DNA of 14,655 bases from Bacteroidota bacterium (GTDB taxonomy: Bacteria; Bacteroidota; Bacteroidia; Bacteroidales; JADFUO01). Every line of letters starts with the position of its first letter. Within the stretch, counting starts at the first letter, position 1. The notes under the pieces were generated by a model. The model worked only from the letters and a program-made list of their open reading frames with translations, did not search any database and was not told the origin of the DNA. Positions 1-7,013 of this stretch are shown here, one piece after another. Position numbers and translations under genes: made by a program. The stretch lies in the NCBI GenBank assembly GCA_030614305.1, contig JAUWKH010000013.1, forward strand, positions 1 through 14,655. The letters run 5' to 3'.

Positions 1-99
1 GAGTATAAGAGATACCAGGCACCCCCAATATTAAGGGTATCACCCAAAGCATTTGGAATTGGCAGGAGAATGCCTATTGTTGCAAAATACTTATCTTAA
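1..99 (+). CDS. C-terminal end of an unidentified protein (partial)
   Basis: An open frame enters at base 1 and ends at a TAA at 97-99, giving the last 32 residues of a protein whose start lies outside the window. The tail is basic, with a Pro-Pro pair near residue 8 and the string [15 protein letters not shown] close to the end. I do not recognise the family. Its stop lies three bases from the stop of the convergent nfu gene, the kind of tight tail-to-tail packing expected of a real gene end. The opposite strand is also open here but is cut off from nfu by a stop, so I prefer the + strand reading. Real gene end: fairly likely; function unknown. Confidence 0.45.
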   Translation, partial: EYKRYQAPPILRVSPKAFGIGRRMPIVAKYLS

Positions 100-102
100 A
101 GA

Positions 103-348
103 TTAAATAGCTTCTACTGATTTTATTTCAGGAAGTGCTTTTTTTACTGCTGCTTCAACACCGTTTTTTAAGGTCATTGTGCTGTAAGGGCATGAACCAC
201 ATGCTCCATGTAATTCAACATTCACGATATTATCATCTGTGATATCAACAAAACGAATATCGCCTCCGTCCTGCTGAAGATAAGGTCTTATCTGCTCAAT
301 AATATTTTTAACTTTATTTGTTAATTCTGATTTTTTTTCTGAAGTCAT
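103..348 (-). CDS. NifU-type Fe-S scaffold/carrier, single Nfu domain
   Basis: This 81-residue protein is a stand-alone NifU C-terminal (Nfu) domain, which binds a labile [4Fe-4S] cluster between subunits and passes it to client enzymes in the cytoplasm. The family signature is clear: a helical start, QQDGGD at 26-31, and the cluster-binding CxxC as ACGSCPYS with Cys50 and Cys53, followed by TLKNGVE. I chose the ATG at 348 because the domain begins about ten residues later. A longer frame reaching to 477 would start at TTG and translate through a hairpin repeat, giving residues unlike this family. It follows mrp, another Fe-S carrier, on the same strand after a 168-base gap, so the two probably work in one Fe-S delivery route. 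There is no A-type or N-terminal NifU domain. Confidence 0.9.
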   Translation of the reverse strand: MTSEKKSELTNKVKNIIEQIRPYLQQDGGDIRFVDITDDNIVNVELHGACGSCPYSTMTLKNGVEAAVKKALPEIKSVEAI

Positions 349-408
349 TGTAATAATTTTTAGTATATATTTCTTTTTTATTTTTATATAAGGACTAATT
401 ACATCAGA

Positions 409-478
409 GGAATAATGGGATGGTGGAATGATGGAGTGATGCCTTCGGCACATTATTCCATTATTCCAATATTCCAAT
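409..478 (+). repeat. Imperfect inverted repeat built of GGAATAAT-like octamers
   Basis: This 70-base hairpin sits between mrp and nfu. The left arm (409-440) is four head-to-tail octamers related to GGAATAAT. The right arm, read on the minus strand, holds three copies of nearly the same octamer (two GGAATAAT and one GGAATATT). The arms meet at GCCTTCGGC (441-449). Relative to GGAATAAT, the left-arm units differ only by A-to-G changes, so most arm differences remain G-U pairs in a + strand transcript but would be C/A mismatches in a minus-strand one. It could be a dispersed extragenic repeat, an RNA hairpin or a transcription attenuator. The inverted repeat is read directly from the sequence; its role is inference. 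Confidence 0.75.
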
Positions 479-516
479 ACTTGATAGATAGTTAATCATA
501 ACTATATAAAAACTAA

Positions 517-1569
517 TTATATTTGTATATTATGTTCCTCTGTTCGTTTTTTAAGACTATCAGCTAATTTCATAAAAACCTTTGAAACCGGTAAGTTGTC
601 GTCTAATACTATCGGATTCCCCTTATCTCCTGATTCAGAAATATTTTGAATAAGAGGAATTTGACCTAAGAAAGGCACATTCAGGCTTTCTGCAAATTGT
701 TTTCCATTTCCCTTACCAAAAATGTAATATTTATTATTTGGCAATTCGGCAGGAGTGAAATATGACATATTTTCAATTAATCCCAGTATAGGTATTTTAA
801 TTTGTTCCTGCTGGAACATATTCGCAGCTTTTCGTACATCGGAGATTGCAACTTGTTGAGGAGTGGTTACAATTATTACACCGGTTATTGGGTAAGACTG
901 TACCAGGGTTAGAGGAATATCGCCGGTACCGGGAGGCAAGTCAACAATCAGATAATCAAGCTCTCCCCACTCGGAATCGTTAAATAACTGGTTTAAAGCT
1001 TTAGATGCCATAGGACCACGCCAGATAAGTGCTTTTTCAGGCTCAACGAAAAAACCTATTGACAAAACAGAAATCCCGTATTTCTTAATTGGAACTATTA
1101 AAGTTTTGCCATTTTTGTCTATAACGGATGGTCTTTCGTTTTCAAGATTAAACATAATTGGAATTGAAGGACCGTAAATATCTGCATCAAGCAAACCAAC
1201 TTTTGCTCCGCTTTTTTGCAATGCAATAGCAAGATTAGTCGCAACCATTGATTTTCCAACACCTCCTTTACCTGAAGCCACTGCAACAATATTTTTAATT
1301 CTTGATAAAGGGCCATGTTTTGTATCAACAGCTGCTGTTATAATTACTTCGGCATTTTTATCAACCTTATCCTTTATTGCTTTTATACTTGCATTTTTTA
1401 CAATATTTATAGCAGGATCGTCAAGCTTAGGAAAACCTATGGATATGTTTATTTTTTTACCTTTAATTTCAATATTTTCAACCATGTTTAATGCAATAAT
1501 ATTATTGCTTTTCGGAAAAAATATTACATCACGAAGTGCCTTAATTATCTGTTCTTTTTTATAAACCAT
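517..1569 (-). CDS. mrp: Mrp/ApbC-type P-loop ATPase, Fe-S cluster carrier
   Basis: This cytoplasmic ATPase of the Mrp/NBP35 family (350 aa) carries Fe-S clusters to apoproteins. Residues 1-80 form a MIP18/DUF59-like domain. The ATPase domain follows, with the deviant Walker A GKGGVGKS at 100-107, LLDADIYGPS at 126-135 and the Walker B/switch region DLPPGTGD at 210-217. The usual cluster-ligating CxxC after ENMSYF is absent: ENMSYF (266-271) runs into TPAELPNNKYYIFGKG with no cysteine. I recall this replacement as common in Bacteroidota Mrp, but cannot confirm it here. The ATG at 1569 places DUF59 at the N-terminus and has a TAATTTTG box 26 bases upstream. It lies downstream of the ATL gene and upstream of nfu on the same strand. 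Family assignment is very sure; cluster-binding mode is open. Confidence 0.95.
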   Translation of the reverse strand: MVYKKEQIIKALRDVIFFPKSNNIIALNMVENIEIKGKKINISIGFPKLDDPAINIVKNASIKAIKDKVDKNAEVIITAAVDTKHGPLSRIKNIVAVASGKGGVGKSMVATNLAIALQKSGAKVGLLDADIYGPSIPIMFNLENERPSVIDKNGKTLIVPIKKYGISVLSIGFFVEPEKALIWRGPMASKALNQLFNDSEWGELDYLIVDLPPGTGDIPLTLVQSYPITGVIIVTTPQQVAISDVRKAANMFQQEQIKIPILGLIENMSYFTPAELPNNKYYIFGKGNGKQFAESLNVPFLGQIPLIQNISESGDKGNPIVLDDNLPVSKVFMKLADSLKKRTEEHNIQI

Positions 1570-1594
1570 TTGCTAAATTTTTATTAATAACGCA

Positions 1595-1602
1595 CAAAAT
1601 TA
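1595..1602 (-). promoter_or_regulatory. Possible -7 box (TAATTTTG) before mrp
   Basis: TAATTTTG on the minus strand fits the Bacteroidota -7 consensus TAnnTTTG and would give a leader of about 20 bases to the mrp ATG. I see no TTG at the expected -33 position, so it may be weak or chance. Confidence 0.35.
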
Positions 1603-1631
1603 GTAATTAAATAAATATTTTAAGAAATTAT

Positions 1632-1970
1632 CTAATATTTTAATTCTTTTACCGGATCCCAGAAATGTTTTGTGAAATTTACAACTTTATTATCAGATAC
1701 TTTTATGCCTTCGCTTTCCAGTAATTGTTGCATAATATCCGGTCCGCCGAAATGATGTTTACCTGTTAGCATACCATTACGGTTAATTACTCGATGAGCA
1801 GGAATATTTTTTCTACAAGTAATTGATTTATTCATTGCCCAGCCTACCATTCTTGCTGAGCCTTTTGATCCTAAAAACACGGCTATAGCTCCGTATGAAG
1901 TGACCCTGCCGAAAGGAATCTGCGACGCAACTTCGTAAACTTTTTCAAAAAACGAAATTTTTTCAGTCAT
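1632..1970 (-). CDS. Alkyltransferase-like protein (ATL), MGMT fold without the acceptor cysteine
   Basis: This 112-residue protein is the DNA-binding domain of O6-methylguanine-DNA methyltransferase, standing alone. Family landmarks are the helix-turn-helix segment IPFGRVTSYGAIA (18-30), GSARMVGWAM with Arg40 as the likely base-flipping arginine finger (37-46), and PAHRV at 57-61. In true methyltransferases this last motif is PCHRV and its Cys accepts the alkyl group; here it is Ala58, so the protein cannot repair by transfer. ATLs bind O6-alkylguanine tightly and flag it for nucleotide excision repair; that role is known for the family and inferred here. The start overlaps the end of trmB by 8 bases, indicating translational coupling. 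Cys52 lies just upstream of the motif but is not at the catalytic position. Confidence 0.92.
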   Translation of the reverse strand: MTEKISFFEKVYEVASQIPFGRVTSYGAIAVFLGSKGSARMVGWAMNKSITCRKNIPAHRVINRNGMLTGKHHFGGPDIMQQLLESEGIKVSDNKVVNFTKHFWDPVKELKY

Positions 1971-2637
1971 TTGATTTAAGTTTAAATTTTATGTATTTAA
2001 TAGATATATTTTGTTCTAAGAACAGCTTCTCATAAAAAGTTATAATTGAAATTTTGTCATCGTAATAATCCGAATTGTAAAGGTTTTTAGTTAAATACAA
2101 AAGTTGATGACCATTTTCTTTTATAACATCCACTGTATAATCGAATAATCCTGTATTATCGGTTTTTAAATGAATAATACCTTCGGAACTAAGAATGTTA
2201 TAATAAATTTCGAGAAAGCGAGGTGAAGTCAGGCGTTTTCTTGCTTTGTGTTTTTTAGGTTGTGGGTCGGGAAAGGTAAGCCAGATTTCAGAAATTTCAT
2301 TTTTATCAAAAAAATATTTAATAAGCTCAATTTTTGTTCTGATAAATGCCACATTTTTTAATTTTTTCTCCTGTGATGTTTTACAACCTTGCCACATTCT
2401 TGCTCCTTTCATATCTATGCCAATATAATTTTTATCGGGATGTTTTTCAGCTAATCCAACAGTATATTCTCCTTTACCGCAGCCTAATTCCAGAACAATG
2501 GGATTTTCATTTTTAAAGAAGTTTTTCTTCCATTTACCTTTTAATGCAACTCCGGATATTACTTCTTGATATGATAATTGGATAAAATTGCTGAAAGTGA
2601 TGTTTTCAGCGAAATGTAATAATTTCTTTTTTGTCAC
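1963..2637 (-). CDS. trmB: tRNA (guanine-N7-)-methyltransferase
   Basis: TrmB uses S-adenosylmethionine to make m7G46 in the variable loop of tRNAs. The protein is 224 aa. It has the SAM-binding loop LELGCGKGEY at 49-58, the acidic end of strand 2 at YIGID (71-75), and the TrmB signature TFPDPQPKKHKARKRL at 121-136 followed by TSPRFL. A lysine/aspartate pair at HLKTD (156-160) matches the family. The start is GTG at 2637; no internal Met occurs before residue 76 and the N-terminus KLLHFAEN resembles Bacteroidota homologues, so GTG is preferred. Two TATTTTTG boxes lie just upstream. Its last codons overlap the ATL start. Very confident. Confidence 0.95.
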   Translation of the reverse strand: MTKKKLLHFAENITFSNFIQLSYQEVISGVALKGKWKKNFFKNENPIVLELGCGKGEYTVGLAEKHPDKNYIGIDMKGARMWQGCKTSQEKKLKNVAFIRTKIELIKYFFDKNEISEIWLTFPDPQPKKHKARKRLTSPRFLEIYYNILSSEGIIHLKTDNTGLFDYTVDVIKENGHQLLYLTKNLYNSDYYDDKISIITFYEKLFLEQNISIKYIKFKLKSND

Positions 2638-2650
2638 AATAAATGTTTTT

Positions 2651-2673
2651 CAAAAATATTAGTAACAAAAATA
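2651..2673 (-). promoter_or_regulatory. Two tandem TATTTTTG boxes before trmB
   Basis: On the minus strand TATTTTTG occurs at 2673-2666 and again at 2658-2651, both fitting TAnnTTTG. They lie 13-28 bases before the trmB GTG. No -33 TTG is seen at the right distance, and such AT-rich octamers can arise by chance, so this is tentative. Confidence 0.25.
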
Positions 2674-2710
2674 AGAAAAGAATATAACTACCATTTTTGA
2701 TAGTATTAGT

Positions 2711-3841
2711 TTACTTTACCAAAATCCATGCTTCTGGATTTTCTTCCTTACGGATTATGGCTAATTGTTGTTCGGCTTCATTTCTATTAATATAACCATT
2801 AAAACAAACCCTGTAAAAATCATACTTGTTTTGCCCGACAATGCCGGCATTGTAACCTTTGGCATTTAGTTGATGAATTAATTTCTCGGCATTATTAAGA
2901 ACTTTAAATGAACCGGCAATAATAAAAAACTTGTAATCTTCGGGTTTGATTTTTTCGATTATTTCAGTTTCTTCAGTAGGGATACTTATTTCATTTGTTT
3001 TTGGTTCTTCTGTAATTGGTTCAATTAAAATATTTTCTGTAACTTCTTCAGCTTGGATTTCAGCATCTTTCTTTTTTTGTTCGGGTTTGGCAGATAAATC
3101 AACAGATGTGGCTTTATGTGTTGCAATCAAAGGAATAATATTTGTCAATGGTATTTGTGATAAATTATCAACAACATATTCATGTGGTGTTGGGTAAAAA
3201 AACGGAATAAATCCCGCGTAATTATTGTAATAATCTTTAACAAGATTAAATTTGAAAGTGCAAAAGGCTACAACTGCTATAAACAATAAAAGTCCAAAAA
3301 CATTTATTTTGATGTATTTTGGGTTTTTTCCCTTATCTTTAACTTCAGTTTTTTTAATTGATTTTTCAGGTGCAGCTTTTCTATCCTTGAATTTTTTCTC
3401 AATTTTTTGCCTTGTTGTTTCACGTTTTATAGCAGGGGAAATAAAACTTGTAAGACCGAATGAATCAGCCAGATAATTTTGCGATTTGTCAGGTTCGAAT
3501 TGTATGTTTTCTTCATCGTTTTTATAAAGAACTCCGATTTTATGAAATCTGATCTTTTTCCCCTTTTCAAAGGCAGTCTTACATTTATTTACAAAATTGT
3601 CTACTCTGAGTTTTGAATCGGTATATGAAATGTTTTCTGATTGTGCAAGATGATTAATAAGTAAACCATCATTGGTTTTGAGATGTATGTTAAATACAAC
3701 TTCTTTTGAAGGTGGTGAAAAACTGTGCTGTGTCGGATGTATAGAAGCAGGAATTTCTTTTGTAATAAATCCGCCAAGTCCGGGAATCACAATACATTCA
3801 TATTCAAACAAGAGGTTGCTTATGTATTTTGCTATTTTCAC
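2711..3841 (-). CDS. HU-CCDC81-type protein with membrane segment and SPOR domain
   Basis: This 376-residue single-pass membrane protein has three parts. Residues 1-130 look like the paired HU-fold domains of the bacterial HU-CCDC81 family: KYISNLLFEYECIVIPGLGGFI (positions 5-26) is the hallmark, followed by a second unit up to the FHKIGVLYK/FEPD region. Residues 139-178 form a strongly basic linker, then a hydrophobic segment at 180-198 (VFGLLLFIAVVAFCTF). An acidic, Glu/Thr/Pro-rich stretch (250-300) leads to a C-terminal SPOR domain (302-376, beginning YKFFIIAGSF), a fold that binds denuded peptidoglycan at division sites. The basic side of the membrane segment predicts HU domains in the cytoplasm and SPOR in the periplasm. 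The start is GTG at 3841; the hallmark motif begins almost at once, which supports it. Function in the cell is not established; an envelope or division role is inference. Confidence 0.88.
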   Translation of the reverse strand: MKIAKYISNLLFEYECIVIPGLGGFITKEIPASIHPTQHSFSPPSKEVVFNIHLKTNDGLLINHLAQSENISYTDSKLRVDNFVNKCKTAFEKGKKIRFHKIGVLYKNDEENIQFEPDKSQNYLADSFGLTSFISPAIKRETTRQKIEKKFKDRKAAPEKSIKKTEVKDKGKNPKYIKINVFGLLLFIAVVAFCTFKFNLVKDYYNNYAGFIPFFYPTPHEYVVDNLSQIPLTNIIPLIATHKATSVDLSAKPEQKKKDAEIQAEEVTENILIEPITEEPKTNEISIPTEETEIIEKIKPEDYKFFIIAGSFKVLNNAEKLIHQLNAKGYNAGIVGQNKYDFYRVCFNGYINRNEAEQQLAIIRKEENPEAWILVK

Positions 3842-3908
3842 GAGATTTTACAGTTTATTTGCTTAGTTTATTTCCAAAATGCTAAGGTAGTAATGATTAA
3901 GTTAAATT

Positions 3909-4661
3909 TCAAGTTTTGTTAATAAATTTTTTCAAATCTTCCGGACTGTCAACAGCATAACTTTCAATATCGGTTAAAGCGATATTAATTTTGTATCCGT
4001 TTTCAAGCCATCTTAATTGTTCTAATGATTCTGCAATTTCCAGTGGCGATGGTTTTAGGTTTGTTATTTCTTTTAAAATATCTGCTCTGTATGCATAAAT
4101 CCCGATATGTTTATAATAATTACAAAAATTTAACCATTCCGAATTTTTTTTTCCTATTAAAAACGGGATTGGCTGCCTGCTAAAATATATCGCCTGATTA
4201 TTTTTACCAAAAACTGATTTAACGATATTAAAATTAAAAAGTTCTTCATTTGATGATATTTTTTTTAATAAGGTAGCAATTTGAATATTTTTATTTGTAA
4301 AGCAGGAAGCAACTTTTTTAATCTGAACAGGATCAATAAGAGGTTCATCACCCTGAATATTAATGACAATATCTAATTTTTTCCCCGGTGAAGATTTTTT
4401 AAGATATTCAATTACTTCATTGCAACGTTCAGTACCACTTTGATGATTAGGGGATGTCATCATCACTTTTCCGTTAAAATTCTTAACGTGATTATTTATT
4501 CTTTCATCATCAGTAGCAACAATAATATCTGATAAAACATCAGCTTTTTCAGCCTGTTCATATACTCTTTGTATCATTGATTTCCCGTTGATCATAACAA
4601 GTGGCTTACCGGGAAATCGTGAAGATGAATAACGGGCAGGTATGATTCCTATAAAATTCAT
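3909..4661 (-). CDS. kdsB: 3-deoxy-manno-octulosonate cytidylyltransferase (CMP-KDO synthetase)
   Basis: KdsB joins CTP and KDO to give CMP-KDO, the activated sugar used to build the inner core of lipopolysaccharide. At 250 aa it has normal length. Motifs in order: the nucleotide-binding PARYSSSRFPGKPL (8-21), IVATDDERI (47-55), SGTERC (75-80), the metal-site region NIQGDEPLI (101-109), YFSRQPIPF (159-167), KHIGIYAYR (184-192), and SLEQLRWLENG (212-222) with VDSPEDL near the end (238-244). The ATG at 4661 begins right before the fold. It lies 13 bases downstream of the deoxynucleoside kinase gene and is probably co-transcribed with it. Confidence 0.97.
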   Translation of the reverse strand: MNFIGIIPARYSSSRFPGKPLVMINGKSMIQRVYEQAEKADVLSDIIVATDDERINNHVKNFNGKVMMTSPNHQSGTERCNEVIEYLKKSSPGKKLDIVINIQGDEPLIDPVQIKKVASCFTNKNIQIATLLKKISSNEELFNFNIVKSVFGKNNQAIYFSRQPIPFLIGKKNSEWLNFCNYYKHIGIYAYRADILKEITNLKPSPLEIAESLEQLRWLENGYKINIALTDIESYAVDSPEDLKKFINKT

Positions 4662-4674
4662 TTAGTATTTCAAA

Positions 4675-5289
4675 TTAAAAAAGTCCGTGAATTTCTGCGT
4701 TAATCCTGTCAATGATTATACCTAAATCTTCAGGCTTTTCTTCCATATCAGTATCATCAACATCAATTATGAGTAATTTTCCATTATTATACTTTTCTAT
4801 CCAGGCTTCATAACGTTCATTAAGACGTTTTAAATAATCCAGTCTGATTGATTCTTCATACTCTCTGCCTCTTTTTTGAATCTGGTTAACAAGATTAGGT
4901 ATACTTGAACGAAGGTAAATCAACAGGTCAGGAGGCTTTATAAATGAATTCATTAATTCAAACAACGAACTATAATTTTCAAAATCGCGTGTAGTCATTA
5001 AATTCATTGAATGAAGATTCGGAGCAAAGATGTAAGCATCTTCGTAGATGGTTCTGTCCTGTACAACAGTTTTTCCGCTTTGTCTGATTTTGATTATCTG
5101 CCTGAATCTGCTGTTTAAAAAATACACCTGAAGATTAAATGACCATCGTTGCATATCTTCGTAAAAGTTGCTTAAATAAGGATTTGTTTCAACATCTTCA
5201 TAATGTGCTTCCCATCCGAAATGTTTTGATAATAAGCGTGTAAGCGTGGTTTTACCTGAACCGATATTTCCTGCTATTGCAATATGCAT
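4675..5289 (-). CDS. Deoxynucleoside kinase (deoxyadenosine/deoxyguanosine kinase type)
   Basis: This 204-residue P-loop kinase phosphorylates salvaged deoxynucleosides to their 5'-monophosphates in the cytoplasm. It shows GNIGSGKT (Walker A, 7-14), a glutamate-rich region at EDVETNPYL (31-39) expected to contact the nucleoside, the DRTIYED motif (78-84) corresponding to the family's DRS/DRY signature, and a lid-like QKRGREYE (138-145) with the arginines that close over phosphate. The C-terminus carries LLIIDVDD, seen in bacterial dGK/dAK and dNK proteins. Base specificity (dA, dG or dC) cannot be read from the sequence. It lies between the GH3 gene and kdsB, with gaps of 46 and 13 bases. Confidence 0.92.
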   Translation of the reverse strand: MHIAIAGNIGSGKTTLTRLLSKHFGWEAHYEDVETNPYLSNFYEDMQRWSFNLQVYFLNSRFRQIIKIRQSGKTVVQDRTIYEDAYIFAPNLHSMNLMTTRDFENYSSLFELMNSFIKPPDLLIYLRSSIPNLVNQIQKRGREYEESIRLDYLKRLNERYEAWIEKYNNGKLLIIDVDDTDMEEKPEDLGIIIDRINAEIHGLF

Positions 5290-5335
5290 ATTAAAAAATA
5301 TTTAATTAAAAGTATAAAGTTAATAATAATTTTAG

Positions 5336-6859
5336 TTAGATTTTTATTTCATTTATTTTAAGAATTTCATCAATATGTTTTCTGTCATTTGAAAGTCGTG
5401 GTACTTTATTTTGTCCTCCAAGTTTCCCTTTTTTCTTCAACCAATTATAGAAAGTATCACGAGGCACTGCTTTAATAACAGGTTCTCTTAATACCATATT
5501 ATGATATCTTTTTGCTTCATAATCCGAATTTAAAGATTTTAATGCATTATCAAGTGTTTCAGTAAAGAAATCAAGATTTTCAGGTAATTTTTCAAATTCA
5601 ATGAGCCATTCATGGGCAGCATTTTCATTATCTTTAAAATACACCGGTGCGGCAGTGTATTCATTAATCACTGCCTTGCATTTTTCGCAGGCAATTGCAA
5701 GGGCTTTTTCAGCATTGTCAATTATCAGTTCTTCACCCACCGAATTGATAAAATTTTTTGTACGACCGGTAATTTTTATTCTGAACGGATCAAGAGATGT
5801 AAAAATTATTGTGTCGCCAATCAAATACCGCCACAATCCTGCATTTGTTGAAATTATAATAGCATAATTAGTATTCAGTTCAACTTCATCCAAAGCAAGA
5901 GTTTCAGGATTTTCCTTATTCAATTGATCAAGTGGTAAAAACTCGTAAAACACACCATAATCAAGCATCAGCAATAATTCGTCAGAATCCGGTTTATCCT
6001 GTATCCCGAAAAATCCTTCGGAAGCATTATAGTTTTCCATATATTTCATTTTATCCGATGGGATAAGATTATGGAATTGCTCACGATAAGGACCGAAATT
6101 TACACCTCCATGAAAAAAAACTTCCAAACTTGGCCAAACCTCCATTAGATTTGATTTACCGGTAATTTCTAAAATTCTTTTAAGCAGCAACAACATCCAC
6201 GAAGGAACTCCGGAAATATTTGTAACATTACGGGAAATGGTAGCATGAGCCATCTGTTCTATCTTACTTTCCCATTCATCCAATAAAGCAAGTTTGCGTT
6301 TTGGCACCCTGATAAATTCTACCCATAAAGGAAGATTTTGAATGATAATTGCTGAGAGATCGCCCACATAATATTCTTTATTATTTATTTCGCTGATGTT
6401 ATGGCTGCCTCCCATTATCAATCCGCGGCCATCAAATAAAAATGTATTAGAATTATTATTACAATATATTGAAAGCAGGTCCTTTCCAGCTTTAAAATGG
6501 CATTCTTCAAGTGATTCTGTGCTTACAGGAATAAATTTGCTTTTATCGCTTGTAGTACCTGCAGATTTGGCAAAACATTTTATATCGGTGTTCCATAAAA
6601 TGTTTTGTTCGCCTTTGCGGAGCCTGTCAATATATGGCTTCAAAGAATCATAGTCGTTTAGCGGAACACGTTTTTTAAATTTTTCTAAGTTTGTAATTGT
6701 TTTGTAATCATATTTCTTTCCCCATTCGGTATCTTTTGCGCTGTAAATAAGTTTTTTAAACCATTCGGATTGCACTTCATGAGGGTATTTCATAAAGAGC
6801 TCAATCTGATGAAACCTTTTTTTCATTAACCATGATAATACCGAATTGATTAAAGCCAT
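5336..6859 (-). CDS. GH3-family acyl-adenylating ligase-like protein
   Basis: The 507-residue protein belongs to the GH3 family, best known from plants where members adenylate hormones such as jasmonate or auxin and join them to amino acids. Bacterial members are common in Bacteroidota and their substrates are not known. Motifs fit an adenylate-forming fold: phosphate-binding SAGTTSDKSKFIPVS (99-113), YNASEGFFG (277-285), the nucleotide-binding LWRYLIGDT (342-350), GRTKNFIN (365-372) before the C-terminal lid domain, and a basic end with KKKGKLGGQNKVPRL (475-489). It is full length with no frameshift. It is the first gene of the minus-strand run and faces ispE across 233 bases. A TAATTTTG box lies 26 bases before the ATG. 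Fold and family are sure; reaction is inferred. Confidence 0.92.
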   Translation of the reverse strand: MALINSVLSWLMKKRFHQIELFMKYPHEVQSEWFKKLIYSAKDTEWGKKYDYKTITNLEKFKKRVPLNDYDSLKPYIDRLRKGEQNILWNTDIKCFAKSAGTTSDKSKFIPVSTESLEECHFKAGKDLLSIYCNNNSNTFLFDGRGLIMGGSHNISEINNKEYYVGDLSAIIIQNLPLWVEFIRVPKRKLALLDEWESKIEQMAHATISRNVTNISGVPSWMLLLLKRILEITGKSNLMEVWPSLEVFFHGGVNFGPYREQFHNLIPSDKMKYMENYNASEGFFGIQDKPDSDELLLMLDYGVFYEFLPLDQLNKENPETLALDEVELNTNYAIIISTNAGLWRYLIGDTIIFTSLDPFRIKITGRTKNFINSVGEELIIDNAEKALAIACEKCKAVINEYTAAPVYFKDNENAAHEWLIEFEKLPENLDFFTETLDNALKSLNSDYEAKRYHNMVLREPVIKAVPRDTFYNWLKKKGKLGGQNKVPRLSNDRKHIDEILKINEIKI

Positions 6860-6884
6860 ATTAATATTATTAAAAGCAGGAATT

Positions 6885-6892
6885 CAAAATTA
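6885..6892 (-). promoter_or_regulatory. Possible -7 box (TAATTTTG) before the GH3 gene
   Basis: TAATTTTG on the minus strand fits TAnnTTTG and would start transcription about 20 bases before the GH3 ATG. A matching -33 TTG is not seen. Confidence 0.35.
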
Positions 6893-6945
6893 CAATAAAA
6901 TTTTGGATTAATGGATGATTAATTTTTTTATTTATTAAGGTTATA

Positions 6946-6990
6946 GGATTAGGGTTAAGATGCCTGTTTGGTTTAAAGGTTAGGGTAAAG
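6946..6990 (+). repeat. Two imperfect copies of a GGnTTAGGGT-like motif between GH3 and ispE
   Basis: GGATTAGGGTTAAG (6946-6959) and GGTTAGGGTAAAG (6978-6990) are imperfect direct repeats whose starts are 32 bases apart, close to three helical turns. They lie between the GH3 and ispE promoter boxes and stand out by their G runs in AT-rich DNA. They could bind a regulator of one or both genes, or be chance. Confidence 0.35.
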
Positions 6991-7013
6991 TTTTTTTACA
7001 CCTAAGCTTTATC

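Noticed and set aside
1..92. Minus-strand open frame at the left edge with a hydrophobic translation
   Set aside because: It begins right after a stop with no start codon inside the window, and the + strand frame ends cleanly three bases before the nfu stop.
349..477. N-terminal extension of the Nfu reading frame to a TTG at 477
   Set aside because: It would translate the octamer hairpin and an AT-rich leader into residues unlike any Nfu protein; the ATG at 348 fits the domain boundary.
2946..3866. Several plus-strand ORFs opposite the HU/SPOR gene
   Set aside because: Overlapping antisense frames of a gene with clear domains; none resembles a known family.
5601..5867. Two plus-strand ORFs opposite the GH3 gene
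   Set aside because: Antisense shadows lying over conserved GH3 motifs.
6946..6990. Telomere-like TTAGGG repeats
   Set aside because: Only two imperfect units inside a normal bacterial intergenic region; not a telomere or microsatellite.
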